A DNA stretch of 7,243 bases, taken from the NCBI GenBank assembly GCA_937967705.1, contig CALCJG010000409.1, positions 1-7,243 on the forward strand, given 5' to 3'. Within the stretch, counting starts at the first letter, position 1, and every line of letters begins with the position of its first letter. This DNA comes from an uncultured Spirochaetia bacterium. Lineage in GTDB: Bacteria; Spirochaetota; UBA4802; JAGODF01. The notes under the pieces were generated by a model. The model searched no databases. It was given only the letters and a program-made list of their open reading frames with translations, and was not told where the DNA came from. This document shows positions 6,101-7,243 of the stretch, one piece after another. Position numbers and translations under genes: made by a program.

Positions 6101-7027
6101 AACGTAGACCAGTTGAATGCGGGGGCCCGCCTGCACCTTGAGCTCACCCATGACCTCGTAGAGGTCGCCGTCGATCATGTATTGAATCTTGCCCTGTCCC
6201 AGGGCCCGTATCTCCGAGGCGATGTCGTCGAAATGATTCCTGTCCCGGAGGGGTTTGCCGCTTTTGATTCGTAACACCTGCAGGGCCAGGCGGTAGGGTC
6301 GTATGCCCGTGGCGATGACGTGGAAGGTGTTGTCCTTCTCCAGGGCCCGGTAGAGGGGTTTGAAGCCTATGCCCACCGATTCCACCGTGGCTGCCAGCAC
6401 TCCCAGGAAGTTGTTGAACCAGAGCTCCTTCCCGTCCACCACCACGCGCAGGTTGTAACGCTCGAAAAGCCCCTCGTTATTCCGGTTGAATATCCCCTTG
6501 ACTATGCCCCCGACCGCCACCTTGACCGCCTTGACCGGCCCGGTGTCGCCGCCGCGGTAGTATTCCCTCAGGAAATTGGAGGTGATGCCCAGGCCGAAGA
6601 GAAATCCGATCTTGTCCTCCACCAGAATGGTGTCGCGGGTGTAGAGCTTGGGGAACTGGCCCTTCTTGAGAAGATCGATCAGCCTTGTCAATATCTCCGG
6701 TCCCTTGCCCTTGAGGCTGATCGTGCGGGATACGGTGTCCATGGTGCCTCCCTTGAGGAGTACCACCGGGGGCAGGGCGCTGTTTTTGTAAACCTGATGA
6801 AAGCGGGAGATCACATGATGCACGGTTCCGTCTCCCCCGCAGATGCCGAGGTAATCCACGCCTGCCTTCTGGAACTCCTCCGCCACATGAAAGACCTCGT
6901 CCAGGCTCTGGGTGGCCCTCACATCGACGAAATCGCTCCCCAGCTCCCGATAGAGGTGAACCGGGTTGACCTTCATTCTGCGGTTCTTCTTGGCGTGGGG
7001 GTTTATGATGATGCCGATCTTCTTCAT
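6098..7027 (-). CDS. Diacylglycerol/sphingosine-kinase-family lipid kinase (intact motif paralogue)
   Basis: This 309-residue member of the YegS/DgkB family starts MKKIGIIINPHAKKNRR. The nucleotide-binding GGDGT (64-68) is intact, followed by HHVISRF and KGGTMDTVSR (92-101, in place of the more usual GTxNDxAR). The C-terminal beta domain has VGIGFKPLYRALEKDN and the acidic motif IDGD (285-288). A longer in-frame start exists at 7183, but the extra 52 residues are proline/arginine-rich low complexity encoded through a G/C homopolymer-rich tract. ATG 7027 starts exactly at the conserved family N-terminus and has GAGGG five bases upstream. The downstream gene is clearly a paralogue: shared FHHSVSRF/VHHVISRF, PPVLMLK/PPVVLLK, and endings NLIYV/QLVYV. 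The likely role is phosphorylation of a lipid or lipid-like alcohol in membrane lipid turnover or synthesis; the substrate is not identifiable. Confidence 0.85.
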   Translation of the reverse strand: MKKIGIIINPHAKKNRRMKVNPVHLYRELGSDFVDVRATQSLDEVFHVAEEFQKAGVDYLGICGGDGTVHHVISRFHQVYKNSALPPVVLLKGGTMDTVSRTISLKGKGPEILTRLIDLLKKGQFPKLYTRDTILVEDKIGFLFGLGITSNFLREYYRGGDTGPVKAVKVAVGGIVKGIFNRNNEGLFERYNLRVVVDGKELWFNNFLGVLAATVESVGIGFKPLYRALEKDNTFHVIATGIRPYRLALQVLRIKSGKPLRDRNHFDDIASEIRALGQGKIQYMIDGDLYEVMGELKVQAGPRIQLVYV

Positions 7028-7054
7028 GGGCGCCCTCGGAAACTGGAATGGCCC

Positions 7055-7083
7055 TATTCTCGGGTTATCGGGAGGAAAGTCAA
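7055..7083 (-). promoter_or_regulatory. Weak candidate promoter of the lipid kinase operon
   Basis: On the minus strand TTGACT (7083-7078) is followed after 17 bases by AGAATA (7060-7055). The -35 is good and the -10 poor. Transcription would start near 7048, about 20 bases before the ATG at 7027. No better pair was found in the gap. Confidence 0.28.
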
Positions 7084-7094
7084 GAAGGTAATGA

Positions 7095-7128
7095 GGGGGA
7101 AGGGGAAAAAGGCGGGGCGGGGACGGGG
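7095..7128 (+). other. G-rich tract with quadruplex-forming potential
   Basis: Five runs of at least four G lie within 34 bases on the + strand: 7095-7099, 7102-7105, 7114-7117, 7119-7122 and 7125-7128. The spacers are short (2, 8, 1 and 2 bases). Any four of the runs can satisfy common quadruplex rules. The tract lies in the divergent gap upstream of the lipid kinase operon, so the complementary strand is a C-rich tract. Formation in the cell is inferred. Confidence 0.5.
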
Positions 7129-7136
7129 TGCCGGGT

Positions 7137-7156
7137 AAAAATCTTCTTGAATTTTT
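7137..7156. other. A/T-armed inverted repeat in the divergent gap
   Basis: AAAAAT (7137-7142) and ATTTTT (7151-7156) are complementary across an eight-base loop. The rest of 7028-7207 beyond the promoter candidate and G-rich tract shows no gene. An all-A/T stem is weak as a terminator, and no function is assigned. Confidence 0.2.
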
Positions 7157-7207
7157 TGGCCGGATGAAAAGCATTACCCCCATTGAATCTATTCCTGAGA
7201 GGCGCTT

Positions 7208-7243
7208 TTGGATCTGACATACAGCCCCAAGCAGAAGAAGATA
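7208..7243 (+). CDS. Start of a gene resembling acyl-CoA dehydrogenase, 3' truncated by the window
   Basis: A TTG start at 7208 reads (M)DLTYSPKQKKI and is still open at the window end. This resembles the usual opening of acyl-CoA dehydrogenases (M-D-(L/F)-x-(Y/L)-(S/T)-x-x-Q), flavoproteins that oxidise acyl-CoA thioesters at the alpha-beta bond. Two features support the start: GAGAGG at 7197-7202 lies five bases upstream, and an in-frame TGA at 7196-7198 rules out a longer product. It would be transcribed divergently from the lipid kinases. Only twelve codons are visible, so the family call is tentative. Confidence 0.38.
   Translation, partial: MDLTYSPKQKKI

Noticed and set aside
5552..7138. 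Two long plus-strand open frames opposite the two lipid kinases
   Set aside because: Both are open in the same phase relative to the paralogous kinases, as expected for mirror images of homologous GC-rich genes. Neither shows a family motif, while the minus-strand genes do.
7028..7183. Upstream start of the GGDGT kinase giving 52 extra residues
   Set aside because: The extension is low-complexity Pro/Arg-rich sequence translated from the C-rich strand of the G tract. The family's conserved N-terminus begins at the ATG at 7027, which has its own GAGGG.
1..7243. CRISPR arrays, insertion sequences, tRNA or rRNA genes
   Set aside because: No regularly spaced repeats, transposase motifs, terminal inverted repeats or recognisable structural RNA segments were seen on either strand.

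Overview
This 7.2 kb window is densely packed, moderately GC-rich bacterial DNA. It holds five complete or near-complete genes, plus what looks like the first codons of a sixth at the right edge. The gene content points to a didermic, probably anaerobic or microaerophilic bacterium. The clues are FeoB ferrous-iron uptake driven by a DtxR-family regulator, a CsgG/FlgT-like envelope protein with TPRs, and YegS/DgkB-type lipid kinases. Spirochaetota or Desulfobacterota-like lineages would fit, but the sequence does not settle the phylum.

Left part (1-2092, + strand): the C-terminal bulk of a TPR protein ends in a CsgG/LpoB-like domain and a small FlgT-C-like domain. It is followed by a small DUF2809/VanZ-like membrane protein. 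The 55-base gap between them contains two hairpins, and the second puts the membrane protein's start codon in its loop.

Middle (2093-5125, + strand): an AT-rich 125-base promoter region leads into an iron-uptake operon. The first gene encodes a DtxR-family repressor fused to a canonical FeoA domain. It overlaps feoB by 8 bases, so there is no free-standing feoA here. A TTGACT-N18-TAATAT promoter lies within a pair of direct repeats, and a TTAG-N6-CTAA dyad covers its -35 box. Together these suggest metal-dependent autoregulation of regulator and transporter.

Right part (5132-7027, - strand): two tandem paralogous lipid kinases of the diacylglycerol/sphingosine kinase family form a tight two-gene operon that converges on feoB with only six bases between stop codons. 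The promoter-proximal copy keeps the GGDGT nucleotide-binding motif. The distal copy has GGNGT and other substitutions, so it may be an altered or non-catalytic partner.

Right edge (7028-7243): a divergent intergenic region contains a strongly G-rich tract with five runs of four or more G (quadruplex potential). A ribosome binding site and TTG codon then begin a reading frame resembling the N-terminus of acyl-CoA dehydrogenases, cut off by the window end. No mobile element, CRISPR array, tRNA or rRNA was seen. The points most worth a second look are the degenerate kinase paralogue, the DtxR-FeoA fusion with its operator, and the start-codon hairpin.
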